From Oligoflexia bacterium (GTDB taxonomy: Bacteria; Bdellovibrionota; UBA1018; CAIPTA01; JAALKR01): DNA of 39,975 bases. The position numbers were made by a program, and so were the translations under genes. The notes under the pieces were generated by a model that saw nothing but the letters and a program-made list of their open reading frames with translations, was not told the DNA's origin and made no database searches. Where the stretch lies: positions 1 through 39,975 of the forward strand of contig JAALKR010000020.1 of NCBI GenBank assembly GCA_011087955.1, read 5' to 3'. Position 1 is the stretch's first letter. The number at the start of each line of letters is the position of its first letter. Below are positions 32,279-39,975 of the stretch, one piece after another.

Positions 32279-33168
32279 GCCGTTTTTCCTTTGCAGTCCG
32301 TGAGGGGGAAGCGCTAGCAAAATATACATCTTGGCGTATTGGAGGGCCGGCTAAATATTTTGCAGAGCCGGTCACGGTGGAGGATCTAGCCATTCTCGCC
32401 GAGCACTTGCGTAGCTCAGGAGAGTCTTTTGCTTTTCTTGGAAATGGTTCGAACCTCTTGGTACCAGACGAGGGATTTCCCGGCTGGGTCATTCATACGC
32501 AAAAGCTTGTCGGAGAAATAGAGTTTCTTTCGGATAATTTGGTGAAGGCTCCTGCAGGTATATTAAATGCAAAGCTAATGAGAGCCTGTGCGAATAAAGG
32601 ACTTGGTGGAGTTGGATTTTTAGCAGGAGTGCCTGGAACTGTGGGTGGCGCAGTTATTATGAACGCAGGGATTGGTGCTGCATGCGTTGATGATGTGATT
32701 GATTCAGTCGAATCTTTTTGTTTTTCTTCCGGATGTAGGGAGTATTCTCGTGATGAGCTAAATTTTTCTTATCGTCAACAACATTTTTTGTCCGCAACGG
32801 AGCTTGTGCTTTTTGCTGTATTTCAATTGAAGAGCGCTCCTGTGGATGACTTGAAAAAAGAAATTGCGGAGTCTGCGAAATATCGTAAAGAAGCACAACC
32901 AATCGACAAACCAAGTTGTGGATCTGTGTTTAGAAACCCGGATTCTGCTCCGGCTTGGAAATTGATTGATGCGGCGGGCTTGAAAGGGACACGAGTTGGT
33001 GATGCCGTGATTTCCGAAAAACATGCGAATTGGATTATTAATCTAGGTAACGCTAAGATGACAGACGTACTAAACCTGATAGAGTTAATGAAAGAGAGGG
33101 TGAAAGCTACGTCGAGGGTTACTCTTGAAGAAGAAGTAAGGGTCTTGAAGCCGGTTCAAATTCTTTAG
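32275..33168 (+). CDS. murB: UDP-N-acetylenolpyruvoylglucosamine reductase MurB
   Basis: The 297-residue FAD enzyme reduces enolpyruvyl-UDP-GlcNAc to UDP-MurNAc with NADPH. It has YTSWRIGGPAKYF, FLGNGSNLLVPD, GVGFLAGVPGTVGGAVIMNAG, FSYRQQHF and CGSVFRNP with the proton-donating Ser, then AGLKGTRVGDA. The short form, lacking the C-terminal extension of E. coli MurB, is type II-like. The only possible start is TTG at 32275, overlapping the murC stop (TTGA). No ddl gene separates it from ftsQ. Confidence 0.96.
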   Translation: MSRFSFAVREGEALAKYTSWRIGGPAKYFAEPVTVEDLAILAEHLRSSGESFAFLGNGSNLLVPDEGFPGWVIHTQKLVGEIEFLSDNLVKAPAGILNAKLMRACANKGLGGVGFLAGVPGTVGGAVIMNAGIGAACVDDVIDSVESFCFSSGCREYSRDELNFSYRQQHFLSATELVLFAVFQLKSAPVDDLKKEIAESAKYRKEAQPIDKPSCGSVFRNPDSAPAWKLIDAAGLKGTRVGDAVISEKHANWIINLGNAKMTDVLNLIELMKERVKATSRVTLEEEVRVLKPVQIL

Positions 33169-33193
33169 CTCACGGTCGCTTTCTTTACACAGA

Positions 33194-33964
33194 ATGGCTC
33201 GTCTGTTTATCCAAGTTGTATTGCCACTAGTGCTTGTCGGTGGGCTCCTATCTTGGGGCTCTTCGCGCCTATATCATTACATCTTGCGATTAGAGAACTT
33301 CAACCTTGCTGAGGTCGAAGTGAATAAAGAAAGCCCTCTGACTAAATCTGAAATCGAAAGTCTATTGGATTTGCCTCGGATAATTTCTATTTTTGAATTG
33401 AACCTAAGTACGATCCAGGAAAAAATTAAATCCAGCGCAAAGGTAGAAGCAGTGCAGGTTTTTAGAGAGCTGCCGCACCGATTAAGGCTTGAGTTAGTCC
33501 CAGAAAAGCCTATTTTTGTCGGAAATAATGGCCGCCTTCGCTATTTCAACCGTGAAGGCAGGGTTATCTCCCGAGTTGGTCCCAAATCAGATCTTAGTCT
33601 GCCACTAGTTTCTTTTCAGGATGAGTCGATAGATTCGCCGATAGTTCAAAGAAGAATTCAGTCGGTCGTTAAAATAATTGAAGCAATGGATCAGCATTCA
33701 TCGCTAAAGGTCGAGGATGTCGGCGATATTGTTGTTCGTTCAGCTAAGTATCGAGGAAAGGCTGAGATAAAAATGACAATAATGCATCGAGTAATTAATA
33801 ACGCAAAGCGAAAAATTGTGTCTATTAGCTTCGCTTCTGATAACGAAGTCGCTCAAGTGAATCGTTTAGCGTCAGTGATTAAAAATCTGCCGTACAAACA
33901 AATAAAACTTAGTACAATAAGATTAGAGCTTGGAAAAAAAGTAATTGTAAAAATCGCTCAATAA
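33194..33964 (+). CDS. ftsQ: Cell division protein FtsQ
   Basis: The 256-residue bitopic protein has a membrane helix (about 5-25), then a POTRA domain (about 35-105; FNLAEVEVNKESPLTKSEIESLL, KVEAVQVFRELPHRLRLELVPEKP) and the FtsQ beta domain (YFNREGRVIS, LPLVSF, IRLELGKKVIVK). It links the FtsL/FtsB complex to the divisome. The position between murB and ftsA supports the call. The cytoplasmic tail is only a few residues long, much shorter than in E. coli. No clear Shine-Dalgarno is seen. Confidence 0.92.
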   Translation: MARLFIQVVLPLVLVGGLLSWGSSRLYHYILRLENFNLAEVEVNKESPLTKSEIESLLDLPRIISIFELNLSTIQEKIKSSAKVEAVQVFRELPHRLRLELVPEKPIFVGNNGRLRYFNREGRVISRVGPKSDLSLPLVSFQDESIDSPIVQRRIQSVVKIIEAMDQHSSLKVEDVGDIVVRSAKYRGKAEIKMTIMHRVINNAKRKIVSISFASDNEVAQVNRLASVIKNLPYKQIKLSTIRLELGKKVIVKIAQ

Positions 33965-34030
33965 TTTTACCCTTTATAGGTAGGACAGCGCATTAAGTTC
34001 CCGCTTTTATTTGCATTCCAAGGAGGGTCC

Positions 34031-35254
34031 ATGGCAAAGCAGGATTATATCGTCGGTGTTGACGTAGGGACCACAAAAATTTGTAGCCTAATTGGTCAAT
34101 TAACCGAATCAGGCTTAGAAATTGTGGGGATTGGGTCTCGACCATCCACTGGGCTTCGCAAAGGAGCCGTTATTAATATCGACTCCACTGTTGAGGGGAT
34201 TGCAAAATCAATTGAAGAAGCAGAGTTAATGGCCGGTGTACACACATCACATGTTTATGTTGGTGTGGCTGGCACCCACGTAAAAAGCTTCAATTCATCA
34301 GGTGTAGTAGGGGTCAAAGGCAAAGAGATTGATCGCTATGATGTGGAACGCGTGATTGATGCAGCCAAGGCTGTCGCCATCCCAGCAGATCGTCAGGTTA
34401 TTCATGTTATTCCACAGGACTTCATAATCGATGACCAAGATGGGATTAAAGAGCCCGCTGGAATGAATGGAGTGCGCCTCGAAGGAAAGATGCATATTGT
34501 AACTGCGTCCATTCCAAGCACTCAGAATCTAATGAAGTGCGCTAATCGAGCTGGCCTCACGGTGAATGAACTAATTTTAGAACCGCTAGCCTCCGCAGCC
34601 GCAGTTTTAACGGAAGATGAAAAGGAGCTTGGTGTAGCGCTTGTAGATATTGGAGGAGGCACTGCTGATATTTGTATCTTTGTCGCAGGAGCTTTAGTTC
34701 ATACAGCGGTTATTCCTGTGGGCGGCAACCACATGACAAACGATATTGCCGTTGGACTTCGCACACCGCAGTCAGAGGCTGAAAAGCTAAAGATTCGTTA
34801 TGGGTCTTGTCTAAGTGAAACGATTGTTCCAGAAGAAACAATTGAGGTGCCCGGTGTGGGTGGGCGAAAGCCGCGAATTGTAGCTCGTAAGCATTTGGCT
34901 GATATTATTGAGCCTCGCGCCGAAGAAGTGCTTATACTTATCCACAATGAAATCAAATCAACGGGCTATACGAATTTACTTGGAAGTGGGGTTGTGTTGA
35001 CGGGTGGCACTGGTTTGCTCGATGGGATGCCTGAAATGGCTGAACTAGTTTTCGATATGCCAGTAAAACGCGGTTACCCTTTCGGTGTGGGCGGACTCCG
35101 TGATATTGTCAACTCTCCAAAGTTTGCAACAAGTGTGGGTTTATTGAAATACGTAGAAGAATCGATGCGGAAAAGTCGCATGGTCGCTAACGAAGGCAAA
35201 GCGTATAATCGGATACGCAATGCAATGGGTGGTTGGTTTAAGGATTTGTTCTAG
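34031..35254 (+). CDS. ftsA: Cell division ATPase FtsA
   Basis: The 407-residue actin-like protein tethers FtsZ to the membrane. It has VDVGTTKICSLIG (phosphate 1), IDSTVEGIAKSIEEAELMAG and SHVYVGVAGTHVKSFNSSGVVGV in the 1C domain, LVDIGGGTADICIF (phosphate 2) and GSGVVLTGGTGLLDGM. The C-terminal NAMGGWFKDLF is an amphipathic membrane-binding helix. The start is fixed by AGGAGGG six bases upstream. The 66-base gap after ftsQ contains a TATAGG but no convincing -35. ftsZ follows 15 bases later. Confidence 0.97.
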   Translation: MAKQDYIVGVDVGTTKICSLIGQLTESGLEIVGIGSRPSTGLRKGAVINIDSTVEGIAKSIEEAELMAGVHTSHVYVGVAGTHVKSFNSSGVVGVKGKEIDRYDVERVIDAAKAVAIPADRQVIHVIPQDFIIDDQDGIKEPAGMNGVRLEGKMHIVTASIPSTQNLMKCANRAGLTVNELILEPLASAAAVLTEDEKELGVALVDIGGGTADICIFVAGALVHTAVIPVGGNHMTNDIAVGLRTPQSEAEKLKIRYGSCLSETIVPEETIEVPGVGGRKPRIVARKHLADIIEPRAEEVLILIHNEIKSTGYTNLLGSGVVLTGGTGLLDGMPEMAELVFDMPVKRGYPFGVGGLRDIVNSPKFATSVGLLKYVEESMRKSRMVANEGKAYNRIRNAMGGWFKDLF

Positions 35255-35269
35255 TGCGGAGGCAAAAAC

Positions 35270-36778
35270 ATGTTTGAATTGGATAACCAAGCTCCAGTTT
35301 CTCAAGATGCTAAAATTAAGGTGGTGGGTGTCGGTGGTGGCGGTGGAAATGCTGTCAATACAATGATTCGTTCTGGGTTGGGTGGCGTTGAGTTCATTAA
35401 TGCCAATACGGATCGTCAGGCGCTGGAAGCCTCACTTGCAGAACACAAAGTGCAAATCGGCAATGAGATTACGAAAGGTCTTGGAGCTGGAGCTAATCCA
35501 GAAGTGGGGCGAAGAGCAGCGCTCGAAGATTATAATCAAATCGTTGAATTGTTAACGGGCTCGGATATGGTGTTCATTACAGCCGGTATGGGGGGCGGCA
35601 CTGGAACGGGTGCAGCTCCAGTCATTGCAAAGATTGCTAAAGAGGTGGGCGCTCTCACAGTAGGGGTTGTAACTAAGCCATTTAATTTCGAAGGCAAGAA
35701 GCGTCGGCGTCAGGCGAGCGAGGGGATTCGTTTTCTTAAGGAGAACGTTGACTCTCTAATCACTATTCCAAATGAAAGATTGCTGATGCTTGCAGGCAAT
35801 CACCTAACAATGGTGGAAACTTTCCTTAAGGCCGACGAAGTGCTTTTAAATGCAGTTCAAGGTATCTCTGACTTAATTAACCATACGGGCTTGATCAATT
35901 CTGATTTTGCCGATGTTCGTACGATTATGGCTGACCAGGGGCTGGCTTTAATGGGTACTGGTATGGGCGAAGGCGAGCATCGAGCAGTGGAAGCGGCGAC
36001 CAATGCGATATCTTCTCCGCTATTGGAAGACGTCTGCATCGATGGAGCAAAGGGTTTGATTATTAATATCACTGGTGGTTCCGATTTAACTACGTATGAA
36101 GTAAACGAGGCCACAACACTGATTATGGAAGCAGCCGATGAGGAAGCAGAAATTATCTTTGGTACCGTTATTGATGAATCATTAAAAAGCGCAATTAAAA
36201 TCACGGTTATTGCGACCGGTATTGGACAAACGGATGAAGTAATGGATTCTGCGCGTGGTACGCAGGCGGAGTCACTAGTGAGCCTGCAAGCTCAAGTCCA
36301 AGCCCAAACGCAATTACAGTCGGTTGAGCAGAGTGAGGATACTGTAGAGCCTCCACCGGCTCCTCATTCAGTAGAGGCTGCCGCCGCAGCAGCACCCGTG
36401 CCTGAGAAAGAAGTGCACTCAATTGAGGAAGAAGCACAGCCAGCCGCAAAGGAAGCGCAGCGAGCTGCAGAGTCTCTTTCGCCTCGAGCGGACGCAACAA
36501 TGCCGGGGTTTTTTGCAGCCACGACTTGTGAGCATGCAAAGGCAAAGGCAAAGGCAAAGGCAAAGGCAAAGGCAGAAGGCACGGTGGGGTCAGAATCTGT
36601 AATGGAGCCAAAGACTGGCACTACTGAGGCAGGGCTATTGCCAAATAAGGAAGGTGTCGCCTCTTCTGCGGAAGTAGAACGGGCTAAGCAGATTGCTAGA
36701 AATTTAGGCGTAACAAATTTGAATGATGAGGAGTATGAGATTCCAACGTTTCTTCGGCGCCAGCAAAAGGATCCATAG
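35270..36778 (+). CDS. ftsZ: Cell division GTPase FtsZ with long repetitive linker
   Basis: The 502-residue tubulin homologue forms the Z ring. The GTPase core (about 1-325) has [14 protein letters not shown], the tubulin signature [22 protein letters not shown]-like NANTDRQ and the T7 loop [12 protein letters not shown] linker of about 155 residues rich in Ala, Glu and Gln includes a run of six Lys-Ala pairs encoded by a perfect hexanucleotide repeat (36536-36571). The C-terminal peptide EIPTFLRRQ should bind FtsA and other partners. CGGAGG precedes the ATG. Many FtsZ proteins are near 380 residues, so the linker is long. Confidence 0.97.
   Translation: MFELDNQAPVSQDAKIKVVGVGGGGGNAVNTMIRSGLGGVEFINANTDRQALEASLAEHKVQIGNEITKGLGAGANPEVGRRAALEDYNQIVELLTGSDMVFITAGMGGGTGTGAAPVIAKIAKEVGALTVGVVTKPFNFEGKKRRRQASEGIRFLKENVDSLITIPNERLLMLAGNHLTMVETFLKADEVLLNAVQGISDLINHTGLINSDFADVRTIMADQGLALMGTGMGEGEHRAVEAATNAISSPLLEDVCIDGAKGLIINITGGSDLTTYEVNEATTLIMEAADEEAEIIFGTVIDESLKSAIKITVIATGIGQTDEVMDSARGTQAESLVSLQAQVQAQTQLQSVEQSEDTVEPPPAPHSVEAAAAAAPVPEKEVHSIEEEAQPAAKEAQRAAESLSPRADATMPGFFAATTCEHAKAKAKAKAKAKAEGTVGSESVMEPKTGTTEAGLLPNKEGVASSAEVERAKQIARNLGVTNLNDEEYEIPTFLRRQQKDP
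36536..36571 (+). repeat. Hexanucleotide repeat (GCAAAG)x6 in the ftsZ linker
   Basis: Six perfect in-frame copies of GCAAAG encode alternating Ala and Lys. A degenerate seventh copy (GCAGAA) follows. Slipped-strand changes would add or remove two residues without breaking the frame. Confidence 0.95.
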
Positions 36779-36804
36779 CGGAAGAGCTAAGCGGAGAAAT
36801 AGTA

Positions 36805-37839
36805 ATGTTGAAAATAAGTTTGTCCATTCTCTTTGGCTTATTCGTATCAGTCCTCCTCTTGCTTGGGATAGAGCTTTTTTTTCACCTCACGGATGATTCG
36901 GTACCTTGGTATGGCAAGAAGTTCTTCGCACCTGTGCAAAGAGACATTCGCGGTGAGACAGGATTTGGGCAGAAAAAGGGCTTGGGATACCGCCATCACC
37001 TAGAGGTCAATGGCCGATCAATCTATGACTATAAATACAATCTGGTTGAAGATAATATGCGAGAGGTCTTGGGCGCGGATCTTTCGGAAAAGCGGGACTC
37101 CTTTGTGGCCGTTTTTGGTGGCTCGAACGCCTATGGGCATGGGCTTAAAACCGAGTTTACCATTTCCTCCCGACTGCAAAAGGCATGCAGTAGTTGTAAT
37201 GTATATAGCTTTGCTTTCCCTAGGTTTGGCCCCAATATGATGCTTACCCAGTTGGAGAAAGGCTTTGTTAGGGATGTGATTCAAGAGAAGCAAGGGAAAA
37301 TTTTTTACTTTTTTGCGTCATTTCATGTGAGCCGCGTGAATGGGGAGGTGGTGGAGGCGCTTAGTTCTAATGGCCGTCATCCACATTACGATTGGGTGGA
37401 TGATCGAAAGCAAGCCGTAGAATTAAAGGGAGTATACCGGGAAGTGCGACCGATAAAATATTTTGGACAAATACTTGTTGGTAGTAGCTATCTTTTAAGG
37501 CCCTACATAGATCGAGAATATTTCCGGCGGCGATGGCATGACTGGCCAGAGACCCAGACCTGTGCCGTCATTCGACAAGCAGCAGCTCTGGCAGCTAAGC
37601 AGTTTAAATTAGTTGAATTCTATTTGGTTAATATTGATGCGTGGAGTAAGCCGGAGGGGAAGAGAAAAATAGCAAGCGCTTTAAGTAGCTGCACAAAAAA
37701 TACACCAATAAAATTTATTGACATTTCGCAGCATCTTGGCTCGCATCATAATATCGCTCCTGAGGACCATCACCTTAACGCGGAGGCCATTCATTTCGTC
37801 GCGGAACTCTTAATTAAAGATTACATGTCAGCAAAGTAA
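36805..37839 (+). CDS. Membrane-anchored SGNH-hydrolase-like protein after ftsZ
   Basis: The 344-residue protein has an N-terminal membrane anchor (about 5-27) and a periplasmic domain resembling SGNH/GDSL esterases: VAVFGGSNAYGHGL (about 101-114) is the block I nucleophile region with Ser in GGSN, and PEDHHLNAEAIHFVAELL (about 317-334) is the C-terminal block with Asp and His. Families of this type add or remove O-acetyl groups on glycans, but the substrate here is unknown. GGAG lies eight bases before the ATG and ftsZ ends 26 bases upstream, so co-transcription is likely. The middle blocks are not clear, so an inactive or divergent member is possible. Confidence 0.8.
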   Translation: MLKISLSILFGLFVSVLLLLGIELFFHLTDDSVPWYGKKFFAPVQRDIRGETGFGQKKGLGYRHHLEVNGRSIYDYKYNLVEDNMREVLGADLSEKRDSFVAVFGGSNAYGHGLKTEFTISSRLQKACSSCNVYSFAFPRFGPNMMLTQLEKGFVRDVIQEKQGKIFYFFASFHVSRVNGEVVEALSSNGRHPHYDWVDDRKQAVELKGVYREVRPIKYFGQILVGSSYLLRPYIDREYFRRRWHDWPETQTCAVIRQAAALAAKQFKLVEFYLVNIDAWSKPEGKRKIASALSSCTKNTPIKFIDISQHLGSHHNIAPEDHHLNAEAIHFVAELLIKDYMSAK

Positions 37840-37996
37840 ATATTGCTTTGCGCCTAGAAAATTTGCATGATTTTATTTTCTGCTGTTGAAATATATAGGC
37901 ACTTGCAAGAGGGTTCTTTGAAAATTTGTTGTCTTTCATTGCGTCAATCTGCTCTCATAATAATAGGCAGACATAAAAACAAGGAGGAGATGATTT
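37840..37996 (+). promoter_or_regulatory. Intergenic region with possible promoter of the subtilase gene
   Basis: The 157-base AT-rich gap contains CATAAT at 37956-37961, a near-consensus -10 box with only a weak TTTCAT partner 16 bases upstream. The leader would end in a very strong AAGGAGGAG ribosome binding site (37980-37988), the best in this part of the window, consistent with high expression of a secreted protease. Confidence 0.3.
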
Positions 37997-39628
37997 ATGA
38001 ATCGTCTATTAAAAATATCGTCCGTTGCTATCCTTGCTGTGCTTTTAGTGGCTCAGTCAGTGGAAGCAGCGAACGTAGATGCTCAAGGAAGGCAGCTTTA
38101 CCGGGAAGGTGAAGTAATTGTTAAATATAAGGACGGCGTATTTAGAACGCGTTCATTTATGAATACACTGTATGACGCTGCTGCGGTGGTAGAAGTGAAG
38201 CGATTTGCTAATGGCTATCGCAATTTCGAGCACTTGATGCTTGATATGAATGAAATTTCTGTGGAAGAAGCCATTGAAGTTCTTCGGGAAGATTCGGCGG
38301 TTGAATACGTACAGCCGAACTTCATTATGTATGCGCTTCCAATTCATGAAGAGACGCTTCATGAAGAAGTCGCTGCAGACGCGGCCCCTTCGAGTCAACC
38401 ATGTATTATCCCAGGTCTGCCATACCCTCCAGGGTGTGACGATCCAACAACGCCACCGCCCGGTGATGATGATGGGAAGGCGCCTCCTTGTATAGCTCCG
38501 GGGATTCCATATCCTCCAGGGTGTGACGATCCAACAACGCCACCGCCCGGTGATGATGATGGGAAGGCGCCTCCTTGTATAGCTCCGGGGATTCCATATC
38601 CTCCAGGCTGTGATGACAGCGGCGGCGGCGGCGGCAGTGAACGCCCTGCAATTGAACCAGAGCCAGCAGAGCCAGGCCGTGCCGGTGATCCGCGTTTAGG
38701 GGAACTGTATGGTCTGAAGAAGATCGAAGCCAAGCGTGCGTGGAAAGTTCAAGAAGGGTCTCGTGACGTAATTGTAGCGGTTATCGACACTGGCGTTGAC
38801 TATAACCATCCGGATCTCGCTTACAATATGTGGCGGAACCCAAAGGCGCGGTCATTTGCGGAGACTGGAATCGATATGGACGGATCAGAGATTGCGGGCG
38901 ACATTGTAGGTTGGGACTTTGTCCATAACGACAACCTTCCATTCGACGATAACATGCATGGAACGCACTGTGCAGGTACGGTCGGTGCCGTTGGTTCAAA
39001 CGGTGTTGGGATTTCAGGCGTGGCAAAGCGAGTTTCAATCATGGCGATTAAGTTCCTTTCGGGCTCTGGATCAGGTGACACGGCAGACGCCATTAAAGCT
39101 ATCGACTATGCAGTAAGTCGTGGCGCGCAGATTCTTTCTAATTCTTGGGGTGGCCCAGGCGAGGTTAGCTCGAACAAGGCTTTGGAAGATGCTATTAAGC
39201 ACGCAGAGGCGGCTGGCGTACTAGTCGTTGCAGCTGCGGGTAATGATGGCACGAACAACGATACTCGTCCGATGCTTCCGGCAGCGTTCCCACAAGAGAA
39301 CATTATTGCTGTGGCGGCAACCAATGAGAGCGACAGCAAGGCTTTTTTCTCTAACTACGGTCCAAAGACAGTCGATGTGGCTGCCCCAGGATCTGGGATC
39401 CTTTCGACTACACCGAAAGGCGGCTATAAAAAGCTAAGTGGAACTTCCATGGCAGCACCACACGTGTCCGGCGCAGCTGCCTTAATCTGGTCGGAGTATC
39501 CAAATGCAACCTATAGCGAAGTCAAGGAGCGCCTAATGCGTTTTGGCGATCCAATTTCTACCTTAAAAGGGGAAACAGTCACAGGGATGAGAATCAATAT
39601 TTATAAGGCGCTCACTGAGCAACTGTAG
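37997..39628 (+). CDS. Secreted subtilisin-like serine protease (S8) with Pro/Cys-rich spacer
   Basis: The 543-residue preproenzyme has a signal peptide (about 1-24), a propeptide-like N-terminal domain (about 32-112; EGEVIVKYKDGVF, VEYVQPNF) and a Pro-, Asp- and Cys-rich spacer (about 130-215). The peptidase S8 domain has catalytic Asp 264 (VIDTGVDYNHPD), His 321 (HGTHCAG), oxyanion Asn in AAAGNDG and Ser 484 (GTSMAAPHVSG). The spacer holds three CI-PG-PYPPGC units, two inside an exact 87-bp tandem duplication, and ends in a Gly run. The protein should be exported and self-activated. The gene has its own ribosome binding site and a strong terminator. Confidence 0.95.
   Translation: MNRLLKISSVAILAVLLVAQSVEAANVDAQGRQLYREGEVIVKYKDGVFRTRSFMNTLYDAAAVVEVKRFANGYRNFEHLMLDMNEISVEEAIEVLREDSAVEYVQPNFIMYALPIHEETLHEEVAADAAPSSQPCIIPGLPYPPGCDDPTTPPPGDDDGKAPPCIAPGIPYPPGCDDPTTPPPGDDDGKAPPCIAPGIPYPPGCDDSGGGGGSERPAIEPEPAEPGRAGDPRLGELYGLKKIEAKRAWKVQEGSRDVIVAVIDTGVDYNHPDLAYNMWRNPKARSFAETGIDMDGSEIAGDIVGWDFVHNDNLPFDDNMHGTHCAGTVGAVGSNGVGISGVAKRVSIMAIKFLSGSGSGDTADAIKAIDYAVSRGAQILSNSWGGPGEVSSNKALEDAIKHAEAAGVLVVAAAGNDGTNNDTRPMLPAAFPQENIIAVAATNESDSKAFFSNYGPKTVDVAAPGSGILSTTPKGGYKKLSGTSMAAPHVSGAAALIWSEYPNATYSEVKERLMRFGDPISTLKGETVTGMRINIYKALTEQL
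38426..38599 (+). repeat. Exact 87-bp tandem duplication in the subtilase gene
   Basis: Bases 38426-38512 and 38513-38599 are identical. The 29-residue unit contains PPGCDDPTTPPPGDDDGK and APPCIAPGIPY. A partial, diverged copy precedes it (CIIPGLPY) and another follows (PPGCDDSGG). Absence of any synonymous difference points to a recent duplication. Confidence 0.95.
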
Positions 39629-39666
39629 AGAGCGACTGTAAAATTTGATCAACCATGGATGGCACT

Positions 39667-39691
39667 GGGGAGCTTTACGGCTCCCCTTTTT
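39667..39691 (+). terminator. Strong intrinsic terminator after the subtilase gene
   Basis: A seven-pair G/C-rich stem, GGGGAGC (39667-39673) with GCTCCCC (39680-39686), has a six-base loop and is followed directly by five T residues. It lies 38 bases after the stop codon. Confidence 0.88.
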
Positions 39692-39975
39692 CATTTATGA
39701 CTCGGGCAGTGTTTCAATAGAGAGACACCAGGAGAATGTTTTTCGAAGTTCTTGGCTTTTAGAATTCTTCGTTGGCCTACCTACGCCGCCGGCGTCAAAC
39801 TGCAACTGACGCCGAGGGAGATATGCCTAAATGTTGTGGGTGGCATAAAGGGCGCATAGCAGCTATCCTCTTTGGTTTAAGAAACAAATTAAAACTAAGG
39901 AGAACTGCTATGACACTCGGAATGTAAGCGCGCTAACTACACCATCTTCCCAGACCAAAGAATTTTAAGTAGACT
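39692..39975. other. Terminal stretch without a recognised gene
   Basis: About 280 bases after the terminator hold no convincing gene. An 8-bp perfect inverted repeat, CGGCGTCA/TGACGCCG (39790-39797 with 39807-39814, nine-base loop), has no T tail on either side. A good AAGGAG (39897-39902) precedes an ATG at 39910, but that frame meets a stop at 39925-39927, just after the start of the 55-bp repeat. A gene start broken at the repeat junction would look like this. Confidence 0.4.
39921..39975 (-). repeat. 55-bp inverted repeat, right copy
   Basis: This is the exact reverse complement of 75-129. It ends at the last base of the window. Read rightward off the end, it would continue into the leader of the leftmost gene (74 down to 45) if the copies share further sequence. 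Confidence 0.9.

Noticed and set aside
36207-36611. 134-residue minus-strand reading frame opposite the ftsZ linker
   Set aside because: Its Leu/Pro repeats are the complement of the GCAAAG repeat and Ala/Glu-rich linker codons. It has no ribosome binding site and overlaps a certain gene.
37833-37853. GCAAAG/CTTTGC hairpin at the end of the SGNH gene as a terminator
   Set aside because: The stem is only six pairs and no T run follows.
38395-38733. 112-residue minus-strand reading frame opposite the subtilase spacer
   Set aside because: It is a Pro/Gly/Ser-rich shadow of the 87-bp tandem repeat within a clear gene.
39790-39814. Inverted repeat CGGCGTCA/TGACGCCG as a second terminator or operator
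   Set aside because: No T run follows on either strand and no nearby gene start would place it as an operator, so only the inverted repeat itself is stated.

Overview
The window reads as a single chromosomal stretch of a diderm (Gram-negative) bacterium. LpxH- and heptose-adenylyltransferase-like genes point to lipopolysaccharide, and MurE carries the DNPR motif of meso-diaminopimelate ligases. Gene content and order (a complete dcw cluster with a PASTA-tailed FtsI, MutS2, an RqcH/NFACT protein) suggest a deltaproteobacterial-type lineage such as Bdellovibrionota or relatives. That placement is an inference from gene order and remembered motifs, not from a phylogeny. No tRNA, rRNA, CRISPR array, transposase or phage gene was recognised.

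Layout. 1-44: start of a leftward gene cut by the window edge, with a hairpin over its ribosome binding site. 382-3113: rightward genes for a small FlaG-like protein, LpxH, an unknown protein and TatC. 3303-4601: a lone leftward penicillin-binding transpeptidase. 4665-5492: an exported parvulin isomerase. 5508-8473: leftward mutS2-rlmE, divergent from rightward rqcH (8498-9952). 9960-16407: a leftward run of oligopeptide-binding lipoprotein, rsmE, an RDD membrane protein, rfaE2, cca and a multi-spanning HTTM-like protein. 16484-19284: dacB and a lytic transglycosylase. 19298-36778: the division and cell-wall cluster rsmH-ftsL-ftsI-murE-murF-mraY-murD-ftsW-(unknown exported protein)-murG-murC-murB-ftsQ-ftsA-ftsZ. 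36805-39628: a membrane-anchored SGNH-hydrolase-like protein and a secreted subtilase, closed by a strong intrinsic terminator. The last 55 bases repeat bases 75-129 in inverted orientation.

How the parts work together. Most of the window builds or remodels the cell envelope: peptidoglycan precursor synthesis from MurB to MurG, the divisome (FtsL, FtsI, FtsW, FtsQ, FtsA, FtsZ), peptidoglycan hydrolases and carboxypeptidase just upstream, LPS steps (LpxH, RfaE2), export (TatC) and periplasmic folding (parvulin). A second theme is RNA and ribosomes: RlmE, RsmE, RsmH, Cca, and the divergent mutS2/rqcH pair, which looks like a ribosome-collision rescue module.

The most notable points are: a MurD that keeps the overall fold but by hand alignment has lost several nucleotide- and metal-binding residues, and that sits behind its own predicted promoter inside the dcw cluster; the mutS2/rqcH/rlmE arrangement; several -10 boxes lying only 6-8 bases from start codons without Shine-Dalgarno sequences, which suggests leaderless transcripts; an unknown exported protein between ftsW and murG; and an exact 87-bp tandem duplication in the secreted subtilase.
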